Of a stretch of 64,000 nt of DNA, positions 33,804 through 42,677 are shown piece after piece. The notes beneath the pieces were generated by a model. It searched no databases. It saw only the letters and a program-made list of their open reading frames with translations, and had not been told where the DNA came from. Origin of the DNA: Rariglobus sp. (GTDB taxonomy: Bacteria; Verrucomicrobiota; Verrucomicrobiia; Opitutales; Opitutaceae). The stretch lies in contig JAQSWS010000002.1 in assembly GCA_029266495.1 (NCBI GenBank), positions 1 through 64,000 of the forward strand, in the 5' to 3' direction. Position 1 is the stretch's first letter; each line of letters begins with the position of its first letter. Both the position numbers and the translations under genes were made by a program.

Positions 33804-35276
33804 TTACGGGGCGGTCGCCACGGCACGCAGACGCTCGACCAAGGCGGCGCGCCGGTCCTCAATCTCCCAATAGTTTTTGGCGACCGACCGATAGGATCCC
33901 ACAATCATCTCGAGAAGCCTGGCCCCGCCGACATTCTTTACTCGCACTTTGCCCTGAGCCCCGCGGTAAACCGAGTCATCGAGGGCGCTCATGCCTTCGA
34001 TATCCCGCGCTTCGGCCTTCGCGGCCAAGGCCTCGAAGTGGTCGTGAACACGATTGGCCGACGCCTGCGGATTGACGATGAAGTCGCTGACACATCGCAT
34101 ATACCAGGGCCGCACCGCCCCCGCCCCATCCACACTTCCCCCGATTTGCCGGATCGAGTCTGCGCTCCAAAACTCCGACTCCACCAGGATGACGCGCTTG
34201 ATAACGCCGCCACCTCCCGCCGATGCCTCCAACACAGCGGCGAAGCGTTCGCGGGAGTCGGATGACACGCTGGCATAATCCAAGACATTGCCGGCCGACG
34301 TCAGCGCCGACTTCTTCACCACTTGGGCAATCATCGCCCGCACCAAGGTGCCTGTCTCAGGCTCCATGCGAACACCCAGGTTGTAGATCTCCAAGACGCT
34401 CGCCAGCGCGCCGTCGGGGTCGCCGTCGAGGGCGCGCAGCTCCGCCACCGCCAGGCCATGCAACATGTAGTGGCGCACGGGCTGAAATTTCATGATCGGC
34501 TGTTCAAAGCTCTTGATTGCACGGTCGCCCAGCTTCGGCCTCGAAGCCATCTCGACGCACCACACCCGCACCTCCGCCAACTCGGCCCAGTTCGCCTCGA
34601 TCTCCGCACGGTGCGCGAGCAGAAACGCCCTCCGCTTTTCGCCGTTTTGACCCCATTTCAATTCGTGCCTGAGCGGAGCGAACACCTTCTCCGAATCGCG
34701 CGAGGTGGAATAACGAAGCGTCAGTCGATACGTCTCCTCGTCGTCAAAACGTCCCGCCAGCGCCGCGTGGTTGCGCGCGATGCTCGGAGCGGGCGACTCG
34801 TCCCAGGCGAGATAGGTCAGGAAACCCGCAATACCCGCGACCAGCGCGCCCCGGACCGCACCGGTGAACGCGCCTCGCTTCAACAGCCGGCGCCGCACCA
34901 GCCAAAGCCCGATTGCGGCCAGCAAAAAAACGGCGGCATGGATCGCTTTCCAGACTGCATCCACGGCCTGCGAATCCAACCCTTCCAGACGGTTTGTGAC
35001 ATCCAGGCTGTGAAGCAACCCAAGCACTCCCGCCGCCAAGACACAGGTCGTGCCCGTCACCCGCCAGACGCGGCGGCTTGAGACGATCCACACGAGCCCC
35101 AGCGCGAGCAACACCGCGACTGCGATCAACACCACCAACGTGGCCGCCGGGTTCGGCGCGTGAACGGACCAAACCGACACCCATGCCAAGGTGGCGATAG
35201 CCGCCAGCACCAGGACGAGCACGTAATCGAGCAACACCACACCGAAACCCAACACCGAAAATCGAGACGACGACAT
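33804..35276 (-). CDS. membrane protein with large soluble domain
   Basis: A 490-residue protein. Five hydrophobic helices span about residues 8-162, followed by a ~320-residue soluble domain with no recognised fold (SIARNHAALAGRFDDEETYRLTLRYS; later GGARLLEMIVGSYRSVAKNYWE). The start MSSSRFSVLGFGVV at 35276 is chosen because the longer frame runs antisense through rarA and has biased, protein-unlike composition. The function is unknown. Confidence 0.65.
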   Translation of the reverse strand: MSSSRFSVLGFGVVLLDYVLVLVLAAIATLAWVSVWSVHAPNPAATLVVLIAVAVLLALGLVWIVSSRRVWRVTGTTCVLAAGVLGLLHSLDVTNRLEGLDSQAVDAVWKAIHAAVFLLAAIGLWLVRRRLLKRGAFTGAVRGALVAGIAGFLTYLAWDESPAPSIARNHAALAGRFDDEETYRLTLRYSTSRDSEKVFAPLRHELKWGQNGEKRRAFLLAHRAEIEANWAELAEVRVWCVEMASRPKLGDRAIKSFEQPIMKFQPVRHYMLHGLAVAELRALDGDPDGALASVLEIYNLGVRMEPETGTLVRAMIAQVVKKSALTSAGNVLDYASVSSDSRERFAAVLEASAGGGGVIKRVILVESEFWSADSIRQIGGSVDGAGAVRPWYMRCVSDFIVNPQASANRVHDHFEALAAKAEARDIEGMSALDDSVYRGAQGKVRVKNVGGARLLEMIVGSYRSVAKNYWEIEDRRAALVERLRAVATAP

Positions 35277-35329
35277 GCCACGAAGCCCAACCCCATCGAT
35301 CTCCAAAAGCGAGCCCGCTCGCCGGCGCC

Positions 35330-36688
35330 CTACTCCGCACGGCCGCTCTTCGCCCGGGCCTTCAGCTCCCGCCAGCGCGCGAGCCGCTCGACAATGCGCG
35401 CCTCCAGGCCCGCGTTTTTCGGCGTGTAGAGCGTAAGCGGTTTTTCCAAATAATCCTGCCCCGAGATATTCTCCGGATAATCGTGCGAATAACGATAGCC
35501 CTTGCCGTGGCCGGCCTGCTTGCTCGCCGCGCCGCTCTTGTCGCGCAGGGGCAGCGGCACCGGCTGCACGGGTTTTTCCTTCAACACGCGGTGCGCCTCG
35601 GCCAGCGCGAGCGTGGCGGAGTTGCTCTTCGGTGCGCAGGCGATGTGCAGCGTCGCGTGAGCCAGCGTGAGTTCGGCCTCGGGCAATCCGACAAACTCGC
35701 AGGCATGGTGCGCGGCCACCGCCAGCGGCAGCGCCAGCGGATCGGCCAGGCCCACGTCTTCGCTCGCGAGAATGACAAGGCGCCGCGCGATGAAGCGCGG
35801 GTCTTCGCCACCCGCCAGCATCTTCGCCAGCCAATACATCGCCGCGTCCGGATCGCTCCCGCGACAGCTTTTGATAAACGCCGAGATCGTGTCGTAGTGT
35901 TCGTCCTCGTCGGCGTCATAACGGATGCGCCGCTCGCGCGCAAAGACCTCGATTTCCTTTTCGGTGACCGCGGTGCCTTCGGACAGCGAGAGCACGATCA
36001 CTTCAAGGGCGTTGAGCGCGCGGCGCAGGTCGCCGTCGCAAAGCACGGCAAGGTCGGCGAGGACCTTGGGGTCGGCCGTGCAGGCGCGCGCGCCGAGTCC
36101 GCGTTCGGTGTCGGCGAGGGCGCGGGCGAGCACGCCCGCGACCGCCTCCGTGGGCAGGGGCTGCAGGCGGAACAGATGGCTGCGCGAGAGCAGCGGCGGG
36201 TTGACGTAAAAACCGGGGTTGTGCGTGGTCGCCCCGATCAGGCGCACGTAGCCTTCCTCCACATCGGGCAGGAGGAGGTCCTGCTGCGATTTGTTGAAGC
36301 GATGCAGTTCGTCGATGAAGAGCAGCGTGGGCGTCTCGGGAAGCTTGCGCGCGGTGGTGAGAATCTCGCGCAACTCGGCCACGTTGGACATCACGGCGTT
36401 GACGCGCACAAAGCGGCTCCGGGTTTCCTGGGCGATGACCTCGGCAAAGCTGGTTTTGCCGCAGCCGGGCGGCCCGTAAAAAATCAGGCTGCCAAACCGG
36501 TTGCTTTTGATGAGGCGCGTGAGAAGCCCGTCGGGCTGCGTGAGGTGCTCCTGCCCGACGATGTCGGCGAGCACGCGCGGCCGCATCCGGGCGGCAAGCG
36601 GCTGGGCGGCCGGACGCGCCCGCGCGGAAGGCGTGGACGCAGGAACGACGGTTTCGCCAAAGAGATCGGACTGATCGGACGACGGCAT
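35330..36688 (-). CDS. rarA: replication-associated recombination protein RarA
   Basis: A 452-residue AAA+ ATPase of the RarA/MgsA/WRNIP1 family, acting at stalled forks. Walker A is YGPPGCGKTSF, Walker B LFIDELHRF, sensor 1 GATTHNPGF; the C-terminal region has SAFIKSCRGSDPDAAMYWLAKML and the SEDVGLADP block, both typical of the family. An SSB-dependent partner is expected. The start at 36688 gives MPSSDQSDLFG; a start four codons earlier is also possible. The sense of the gap to comEC is divergent. Confidence 0.95.
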   Translation of the reverse strand: MPSSDQSDLFGETVVPASTPSARARPAAQPLAARMRPRVLADIVGQEHLTQPDGLLTRLIKSNRFGSLIFYGPPGCGKTSFAEVIAQETRSRFVRVNAVMSNVAELREILTTARKLPETPTLLFIDELHRFNKSQQDLLLPDVEEGYVRLIGATTHNPGFYVNPPLLSRSHLFRLQPLPTEAVAGVLARALADTERGLGARACTADPKVLADLAVLCDGDLRRALNALEVIVLSLSEGTAVTEKEIEVFARERRIRYDADEDEHYDTISAFIKSCRGSDPDAAMYWLAKMLAGGEDPRFIARRLVILASEDVGLADPLALPLAVAAHHACEFVGLPEAELTLAHATLHIACAPKSNSATLALAEAHRVLKEKPVQPVPLPLRDKSGAASKQAGHGKGYRYSHDYPENISGQDYLEKPLTLYTPKNAGLEARIVERLARWRELKARAKSGRAE

Positions 36689-36691
36689 TTT

Positions 36692-36772
36692 GGAACCCAC
36701 TAATTTACACTAAAACCCGTTAATGAAAGCCCTTTAATAAATTAGTGTTCATTCGTGCCCATTAGTGGTTCC
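36692..36772. repeat. inverted repeat with ATTAGTG words
   Basis: Between the divergent rarA and comEC starts. Arms GGAACCCACTAAT (36692-36704) and ATTAGTGGTTCC (36761-36772) are complementary save one base. The interior holds TTAGTGTTCATTCGTGCCCA, part of a word series (TTCATTCGTG / CCATTAGTG) that I recall from intergenic repeats of several phyla. It overlaps whatever promoters serve the two genes. Confidence 0.8.
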
Positions 36773-36783
36773 AACTCAGACGC

Positions 36784-38421
36784 ATGAACAGCCGCAGCCT
36801 CGGACATCGCGCCCCGCTCCTATGGGTGCTGCTGCCGTTGATGGCGGGGTTGGTTGCCGGCAGTCTTCAATGGCTGCCATTTCCGCCGGGGTGGTCTGCC
36901 GCCGGCGCGGTCCTGGCCGCCGGCCTCGCGTTGGGGTGGCGGCGCGCGTGGGCTCCGGGGATGGTGCTTGGCGTTTTTCTGGGCGGCGGCGCCCTCTACG
37001 AAATCCGCCGCGACCGTCTGCCCGAGTGGGATACCCTCCCGTTACGCGAGGTGCGCGCGACGCTCGAAATCGATCGCGTCTTTCCGGCGCGTCCCGGCGA
37101 CTGGAGCGTGAGCGGCCTCGGCCGGCTGGTCGCGACCGATGCGCACCTGCCCGAACTCGCGGGACAGCGGGTGTATTTCTCCGTGGGCATGAAACGCGAC
37201 GATCCGGCGCCCACCCGCACCAGCCGGCTCGCGGTGACCGGCGTGCTGCAAACCCTGCCGCGCAACGCGCCGTCCGATACGTTCGACGGCTATCTCACGG
37301 GCCAGGGCATGAATTTCAAGCTCACCCGGGCGCGCATCACCGGAGAGGTGGAAACAGCGGACGCGTATCATCTTTTCTGTGACAAGGCGTTGCGGCGGTT
37401 CACCGCGATTCTCGGCCACGGCATCGAGTCGCATCCAAAGTTCGGCGGGGTGCTGCGCGCCATGTTGCTCGGGCAGCAGCAGGAGCTGAACGACGAGCAG
37501 AAGGATGTGTTCCGCGAGAGCGGCACAATGCACCTCTTTTCCGTAAGCGGTCTGCACATCGCGGTGATCGCGGGGGTGATCCATGGTTTGCTGATGTTGC
37601 TGCGCCTCCCGGCGGCGGTGCGTTTCGCGGCAGGGGGGATTCTGCTGTGGCTGTATGTGGATATCACGGGCGGCACGCCGTCGGCGGTGCGGGCGTTTCT
37701 GATGGTGATGTTCCTGCATGCCTCGCACGTGCTGCGCCTGCCGGGCAACCCGTTTTCCGCGCTCGTGGCCTCGGCGGTGTGCGTGCTGCTGGTGCAACCC
37801 ATGCAGCTCTTCACCGCGAGTTTTCAGCTGAGCTACGGCATCGTTGCCTCGCTGTTGCTCCTTGGGCTGCCCCTCGGCGAATGCTGGATGGAGCGGGGGG
37901 CGTTGTTCACTTATTTGCCCAAGACGTCATGGCGCTGGTATCATCATGCGATCGACCGGGCCTGGCGCTGGTTGCTCGGCGTGACCGCGATCGGGCTTTC
38001 CACGACCGTGGTGAGCACGATCAGCGGCGTGGTGATCTTCAAGCTGTTCACCCCTGTCTCGCTGCTGGCCAACCTCGTGCTGATTCCCGTTGGCTCGCTG
38101 GTGATCATCTCCGGATTTCTGGCGCTGTTGTGCGGACTGGCCGGGCTCGGCTGGCTGGCGATGGTGCTGAACCACGCCAGTGTTCTTTTGCTGATGGGCA
38201 TCGGGGAAGGCGTGCGTTTCTTCGTCGATTTGCCGGGGGCCTTTCACGCCGCGCAATTTTTCAGCGAGGGGATCGGGTATGCGGTGTTCGCGGGGCTGCT
38301 CGGAGTGATTTTCTTCGGTTATGCGACGAACTGGGAGATGAAACGCGGCGGCTTCTGGACACCCTTCGCCTTCACGCTGCTGGCGCTGCTCGCGGGGATG
38401 TCGCTCATCCCGCCGGCCTAG
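36784..38421 (+). CDS. comEC: ComEC/Rec2 family DNA-uptake channel protein
   Basis: A 545-residue membrane protein. The N-terminal region has two hydrophobic helices and a beta/OB-like DUF4131 segment (VRATLEIDRVFPARPGDWSV); the Competence domain carries the family hallmark FSVSGLHIAVIAGV (about residue 250) and around nine helices. The C-terminal metallo-beta-lactamase domain of full ComEC (about 750 residues) is absent, as in many shorter members. It would move single-stranded DNA across the inner membrane in transformation. Confidence 0.9.
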   Translation: MNSRSLGHRAPLLWVLLPLMAGLVAGSLQWLPFPPGWSAAGAVLAAGLALGWRRAWAPGMVLGVFLGGGALYEIRRDRLPEWDTLPLREVRATLEIDRVFPARPGDWSVSGLGRLVATDAHLPELAGQRVYFSVGMKRDDPAPTRTSRLAVTGVLQTLPRNAPSDTFDGYLTGQGMNFKLTRARITGEVETADAYHLFCDKALRRFTAILGHGIESHPKFGGVLRAMLLGQQQELNDEQKDVFRESGTMHLFSVSGLHIAVIAGVIHGLLMLLRLPAAVRFAAGGILLWLYVDITGGTPSAVRAFLMVMFLHASHVLRLPGNPFSALVASAVCVLLVQPMQLFTASFQLSYGIVASLLLLGLPLGECWMERGALFTYLPKTSWRWYHHAIDRAWRWLLGVTAIGLSTTVVSTISGVVIFKLFTPVSLLANLVLIPVGSLVIISGFLALLCGLAGLGWLAMVLNHASVLLLMGIGEGVRFFVDLPGAFHAAQFFSEGIGYAVFAGLLGVIFFGYATNWEMKRGGFWTPFAFTLLALLAGMSLIPPA

Positions 38422-38494
38422 CTCTAGTTTGTTAAGCTGAAGAATGGGTTTATTTTTTTGTGCAGGCAGTCTGCTTGCAGGCGCGTATTCGGAG

Positions 38495-38517
38495 CGCGAG
38501 CAAGCTCGCGGCCCTAC
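38495..38517 (-). repeat. REP-like element, GTAGGGCCGCGAGC type
   Basis: On the minus strand it reads GTAGGGCCGCGAGCTTGCTC, then GCG: a GTAGGG start followed by a 7-bp hairpin (CGCGAGC-AA-GCTCGCG on the plus strand at 38495-38510). It is one more member of the GTAG-headed hairpins also found at 9.47 and 15.54 kb. It may also help to terminate comEC. Confidence 0.6.
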
Positions 38518-38612
38518 CTGGGGGAATGGGTGTAGCAAAGTAGGCCTGGAGTCCTCGCGACGGTTGTTACAGGCGGCTTGAGTTTTAGAAGACCAGGCGC
38601 AGGGTCGTTTTT

Positions 38613-38897
38613 ATGAAAAGTGCCTACGAACTCGCCATGGAGCGCCTTAGCAAGTCCGACCCGGATGGCGGATCCAAGCTCACGCCCGAAAAAAAGGCCC
38701 GGCTCGCGGAGATCGACCTCATCTACAAGGGCAAGATCGCCGAGCGCGAAATCTTCCTGAAAAAACGCCGCGAGGAGGCCCTCGCCGAAGGGGCCCTCGC
38801 CGAGGTCAACAAAATCGGCGACGAACTGGTGAGCGAACGCGTCCGCCTGGAAGAGGAACGCGAAGACGAAAAAGAACGGGTGCGCCGCGGGAAGTAG
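38613..38897 (+). CDS. small charged coiled-coil protein
   Basis: A 94-residue protein made almost wholly of charged helix (ELAMERLSKSDPDGGSKLTPEKKARLAEI; VSERVRLEEEREDEKERVRRGK), with one GGS turn near residue 20. No family recognised; the sequence looks conserved in style (no signal, no membrane segment). It lies 51 bases upstream of lnt on the same strand and may be cotranscribed with it. Confidence 0.7.
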   Translation: MKSAYELAMERLSKSDPDGGSKLTPEKKARLAEIDLIYKGKIAEREIFLKKRREEALAEGALAEVNKIGDELVSERVRLEEEREDEKERVRRGK

Positions 38898-38948
38898 CCC
38901 CGGTCGCCGCTTGCAGGCGCCGGTTCGGGCGGCACACTGACCGGCTCC

Positions 38949-40685
38949 GTGCCCGCCGATTCCTCCACGATTTCCTCCGACTTCAACGATCCCTACGACC
39001 TTCCGCCGTCGTGGGTGCAACGTCATGCGTCCCATCTCTGGGCGGCGGGCGTGTTTGTCGTCACGGTGGTGCTGACGGTGCTCGCGTTTCCGCCGTCGCG
39101 CACGCCCGAGTTTGCCTATGCCTTCGCCGTGCCGGCGCTGTTCTGGGCCTACCTGCGTCCGTCGTTCAAGCTCTACGCGTGGACCGTGCTCGCGGCACAG
39201 GCCGTCGCGTGGACGATTCTCTTCGGATGGCTGCATAATGTAACCGTTGGCGGCCTGCTGCTCCTCGGGCCTTTCATCGGAGCATGGATCGGCGTCTGGT
39301 TTCTCGCCGCCCGATGGGCACTGCCTCGCATGCTGGGTCAATCTACCCCCGTGCGCCTGCTGGTGGTCTTTGGTCTCGCCGGGCTCTGGGTGGTCGGCGA
39401 GTGGACGCGCACCTGGATGCTCAGCGGTTTTCCCTGGATGCCGCTCGCCGCGACGCAGTGGCAGCGCACGTCGATCCTGCAGATCGCCTCGTTCACCGGC
39501 GCGGGCGGCGTGTCATTCGTGCTGATGGCGATGAACCTCGGTTTTGCGGCGTATGCGCACCGGCTCATTCGCGAAGGTCGCAGCGGACTCGGCCGTCGTT
39601 CGCAGGAGTTTTTCGCCGCGATGTTTCTACTGGTGGTCTGCGTGGCGACGCACGTTCAGGAAACGTTTCGTCGCGACGGCTACTCCGTTACACTCGGGCA
39701 TTTCGCATTCGTTCAACCTTATATCCCCCAGGAGATCAAATGGGACAACTCCCGCGGGCCTGCCATTCTTCAGGTGCTCGAAAGCCTCACCCTCGATGCC
39801 GCCGACGAAGAGACCAAACCCGACGTTATTTTGTGGCCCGAGGCGACCACCCCGTGGGCGGTGAAAGGCGACCCCGAGATGCGCGCATGGGTCGAGCGCC
39901 TCACCGCCCGCGCAGGCGTGCCCCTCGTCCTTGGCTCAATCGCGATTCAACCGTCCGCCACCGATCCCGCCCTGGATGACTGGATGAACGGGGTGTTCGT
40001 CGTGGAGCCGGCGACCGGGCTTCGCGACCGTTTTTATGCGAAGCGCAAGCTCGTGCCTTTCGGTGAATTCGTGCCGCTCCGTCCGATTCTCGGATGGCTG
40101 GAAAAAGTCGTGCCGGTCGGAGACGACTTTCGCCGCGGCACCGATTCCTCGCCATTGATCGTGCCGGTGGGCGAACGGTCGCTCGCACTCGGCGCGCTGC
40201 TTTGTTACGAGGACATTTTCCCGCAGCTTTCGCGCGAGAGTGTGCTCGCGGGTGCCGACGTGCTGGTTGTGCACACCAACAACGGCTGGTTCGGCGAAGG
40301 CGGCGCGGCTTACCAGCATGCGTCGAACTCCGTGCTGCGCGCAGTGGAAACGCGCCGCCCCGTGCTGCGTTGCGGCAACGGGGGCTGGAGTGGATGGATC
40401 GATGAGTTCGGCGGCATTCGCGCGGTCCTCACCCGCAACGCCTCCACCGGTGCGACCACCGACCCGCATCGTGCGGCGGAGGGCTCGGTTTATTTTCGCG
40501 GCACGCAAACGGTTGCGGTAAAAGCCGACGCACGCTGGCTCGGCCGGCACAGTTTCTACGTGCGTCATGGCGACTGGTTCGTGCTCGTTTGCGGCCTGCT
40601 GGCGGCTGCCGGCGCCGCCCTCCTGCGCCTGGCCCCGGCGCCACCCCCGCAAGTTCCGGCCCGTCAGCCGCTCGATTATTTGTAA
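38949..40685 (+). CDS. lnt: apolipoprotein N-acyltransferase
   Basis: A 578-residue protein with a GTG start. Six or more membrane helices (about residues 30-225) precede a periplasmic nitrilase-like domain. The catalytic triad is visible: Glu in LWPEATTPW, Lys in YAKRKLVPFGEF, Cys in ALLCYEDIFPQ. A final helix (WFVLVCGLLAAAGAALL) ends the protein. Lnt adds the third acyl chain to lipoproteins in the inner membrane. It fits with the exported lipoproteins in the window. Confidence 0.95.
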   Translation: MPADSSTISSDFNDPYDLPPSWVQRHASHLWAAGVFVVTVVLTVLAFPPSRTPEFAYAFAVPALFWAYLRPSFKLYAWTVLAAQAVAWTILFGWLHNVTVGGLLLLGPFIGAWIGVWFLAARWALPRMLGQSTPVRLLVVFGLAGLWVVGEWTRTWMLSGFPWMPLAATQWQRTSILQIASFTGAGGVSFVLMAMNLGFAAYAHRLIREGRSGLGRRSQEFFAAMFLLVVCVATHVQETFRRDGYSVTLGHFAFVQPYIPQEIKWDNSRGPAILQVLESLTLDAADEETKPDVILWPEATTPWAVKGDPEMRAWVERLTARAGVPLVLGSIAIQPSATDPALDDWMNGVFVVEPATGLRDRFYAKRKLVPFGEFVPLRPILGWLEKVVPVGDDFRRGTDSSPLIVPVGERSLALGALLCYEDIFPQLSRESVLAGADVLVVHTNNGWFGEGGAAYQHASNSVLRAVETRRPVLRCGNGGWSGWIDEFGGIRAVLTRNASTGATTDPHRAAEGSVYFRGTQTVAVKADARWLGRHSFYVRHGDWFVLVCGLLAAAGAALLRLAPAPPPQVPARQPLDYL

Positions 40686-40869
40686 GCAGGCGGGACCGGA
40701 TTCCGGTCAGTCAGATAAGCCCATGCGGTGGCGTTGCCGCCGTGCGTCCTCGCATCGTGCACGGTCCCCCGTCGGATATTTTCCGCTGGGAGGGGGGGCC
40801 GGGTTCCCACCGTTGTTTAGCCCTCAGCCCGATGGAAAACCGGGCGGCCGGCGGGTAAACTGACTGTCT

Positions 40870-41298
40870 ATGAAAATTCTAGAAATCATGACACCCAACC
40901 CCCGGTGTGTCTCTCCAACCGACACGCTCGCCCAGGCGGCGCTCATTTTGCGCGACCTCGACGTCGGCGCGCTCCCGGTCTGCGATCAAGACCGGATCAC
41001 CGGCATCATCACGGACCGCGACATCACCATCCGGGCGGTCGCGGACGGACGGGACCCCACCCGGACCACCGTTCGCGAAATCATGTCCACCGACATCAGC
41101 TTCGTTTTTGACGACCAGGATGTGGAGGAGGCCGTGCAACACTTTGAAAACGAACAAATCCGCCGGCTGCCGGTGCTCAACCGCCAAAAACGGCTCGTGG
41201 GCATCGTCTCCCTCGGGGACCTCGCCGTCGACGCCGATGCCCACTGGGGCGGCGAGGCGCTCAGGGAGATCTCCGAGCCCGCCCAACCACATCGTTGA
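40870..41298 (+). CDS. CBS-pair protein
   Basis: A 142-residue protein of two CBS motifs: EIMTPNPRCVSPTDTLAQAALILRDLDVGALPV and EIMSTDISFVFDDQDVEEAVQHFENEQIRRLPV, each followed by a ligand-facing GIITDRDI / GIVSLGDL end. Such proteins bind adenine nucleotides. It starts the set of small stress-type genes running to 44 kb, separated from the next gene by 12 bases. Confidence 0.9.
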   Translation: MKILEIMTPNPRCVSPTDTLAQAALILRDLDVGALPVCDQDRITGIITDRDITIRAVADGRDPTRTTVREIMSTDISFVFDDQDVEEAVQHFENEQIRRLPVLNRQKRLVGIVSLGDLAVDADAHWGGEALREISEPAQPHR

Positions 41299-41310
41299 CC
41301 CAAAAAACTC

Positions 41311-42000
41311 ATGAAACACACCGTCACGTCCCCCGCCCTCTGGTGGCAGGGAGACGTCCATATTTCCGCCGGTCACTCCATTCTCGAAGGAACGCTCGCG
41401 GTGCCCGAGAACGCGGGCGGCCTGGTGATCTTCGCGCACGGCAGCGGCAGCAGCCGGCACAGTGAGCGCAACCGCAGCGTCGCCGCCACGTTGCAACGCG
41501 AAGGACTGGCCACGCTCCTTTTTGACCTGTTGACGCTCGAAGAAGAACACCTCGACGCGCGGATGGAGCACCTGCGCTTCGACATCGATTTTCTTTCCGG
41601 ACGACTTCGGGCGGCCTCGGCTTGGGCGGCGCGACAGGAGCAGACGATGGGATTGCGCATTGGCTACTTCGGGGCGAGCACCGGCGCAGCCGCGGCCTTG
41701 GTGGCTGCAAGCGAAAACGAAAATGCAAGCGCGGTGGTGTCACGAGGAGGCCGGCCGGACCTCGCCGGCGATGCCCTCCAGCGGGTGGACGTGCCGACCT
41801 TGCTGATCGTGGGCAGTGACGACGAACAGGTGCTTTCGCTCAACGAACACGCCCTCGCCCAACTGCGCGGCACCAAGCGCCTCGAAATCGTCCCGGGCGC
41901 CACCCACCTGTTTGAAGAGCCGGGGGCCCTGGACGCCGTCGCCGCGCTCGCCGCCGGCTGGTTTGGGACCTACCTGCCCGCGACCGGGTGGAGCCCATGA
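41311..42000 (+). CDS. alpha/beta hydrolase, dienelactone-type
   Basis: A 229-residue cytoplasmic hydrolase: HGSGSSRHSERNRSVAATLQ for the oxyanion region, Ser nucleophile in GYFGASTGAAAAL, Asp in LLIVGSDDEQVL, His in VPGATHLFEEP. Members of this dienelactone-hydrolase-like subfamily are often beside or fused to phosphoribosyltransferases like the next gene. Its TGA overlaps the next ATG (ATGA at 41997), implying coupled translation. Confidence 0.85.
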   Translation: MKHTVTSPALWWQGDVHISAGHSILEGTLAVPENAGGLVIFAHGSGSSRHSERNRSVAATLQREGLATLLFDLLTLEEEHLDARMEHLRFDIDFLSGRLRAASAWAARQEQTMGLRIGYFGASTGAAAALVAASENENASAVVSRGGRPDLAGDALQRVDVPTLLIVGSDDEQVLSLNEHALAQLRGTKRLEIVPGATHLFEEPGALDAVAALAAGWFGTYLPATGWSP

Positions 42001-42659
42001 CCAAAAACCGTCCATATCGCGACCGGCGCTTTGCCGGGCGCGTGCTTGCCAAGGAAACCTCGCTCGTCCGGCCGGGCGAAAACACGCTGGTGCTCGCGCT
42101 GCCCCGCGGCGGCCTGCCCGTGGCCGAGGAAATTGCCCACGCGCTCGACGCCCCGCTGGATGTGTTCCTGGTGCGCAGGCTGGGGCTTCCCGATCACCCG
42201 GAACTCGCCATGGGCGCGATCGCTTCCGGCGGCATCCGTGTCCTCAACGAGGATTTGATCGAATCCGCGCGCGTGACATCCGCGGAGCTTGCCGCCGTGG
42301 TGAAGCACGAAACGATCGAGCTGGCCCGGCGGGAAACCCTCTATCGCCATGGCCGTCCGTCGCCGGACGTAAGAGGCCGCCCGGTGGTCATTGTCGATGA
42401 CGGCCTCGCCACCGGTTTCACGATGCGCGCGGCGGTCGCCGCCTTGCGACGCGCCGGCTGCGGTCACCTCACGGTGGCGGCCCCCGTCGGCGCGCGCTCG
42501 ACCTGCGCCGAGCTCGACGCGGAGGTTGATACCCTGGTCTGCCCGCTTCAGCCGCAGCCCTTCCATGCCGTGGGGCTGTGGTATGACAAGTTCCCGGCCG
42601 TCGAGGACGACGAGGTGTTCAAGATCCTTGCCCGCCACATGGACCGTTCGGCGGCCTGA
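41997..42659 (+). CDS. phosphoribosyltransferase family protein
   Basis: A 220-residue protein. The PRPP-binding loop is VVIVDDGLATGFTMRAA (near residue 130), with a flexible N-terminal segment (YRDRRFAGRVLAKE) and LALPRGGLPVAEEIA. The natural substrate of this subfamily is unknown; it is often found in operons with hydrolases. The ATG at 41997 (ATGA overlap) is preferred over the GTG at 41988. Confidence 0.85.
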   Translation: MTKNRPYRDRRFAGRVLAKETSLVRPGENTLVLALPRGGLPVAEEIAHALDAPLDVFLVRRLGLPDHPELAMGAIASGGIRVLNEDLIESARVTSAELAAVVKHETIELARRETLYRHGRPSPDVRGRPVVIVDDGLATGFTMRAAVAALRRAGCGHLTVAAPVGARSTCAELDAEVDTLVCPLQPQPFHAVGLWYDKFPAVEDDEVFKILARHMDRSAA

Positions 42660-42677
42660 AAAACCGGAGTTCCCGCC

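Noticed and set aside
35277-35834. N-terminal extension of the membrane protein into the rarA region
   Set aside because: The extension is antisense to rarA coding sequence and has Arg/Ala/Gly-biased composition; the methionine at 35276 begins a normal membrane protein.
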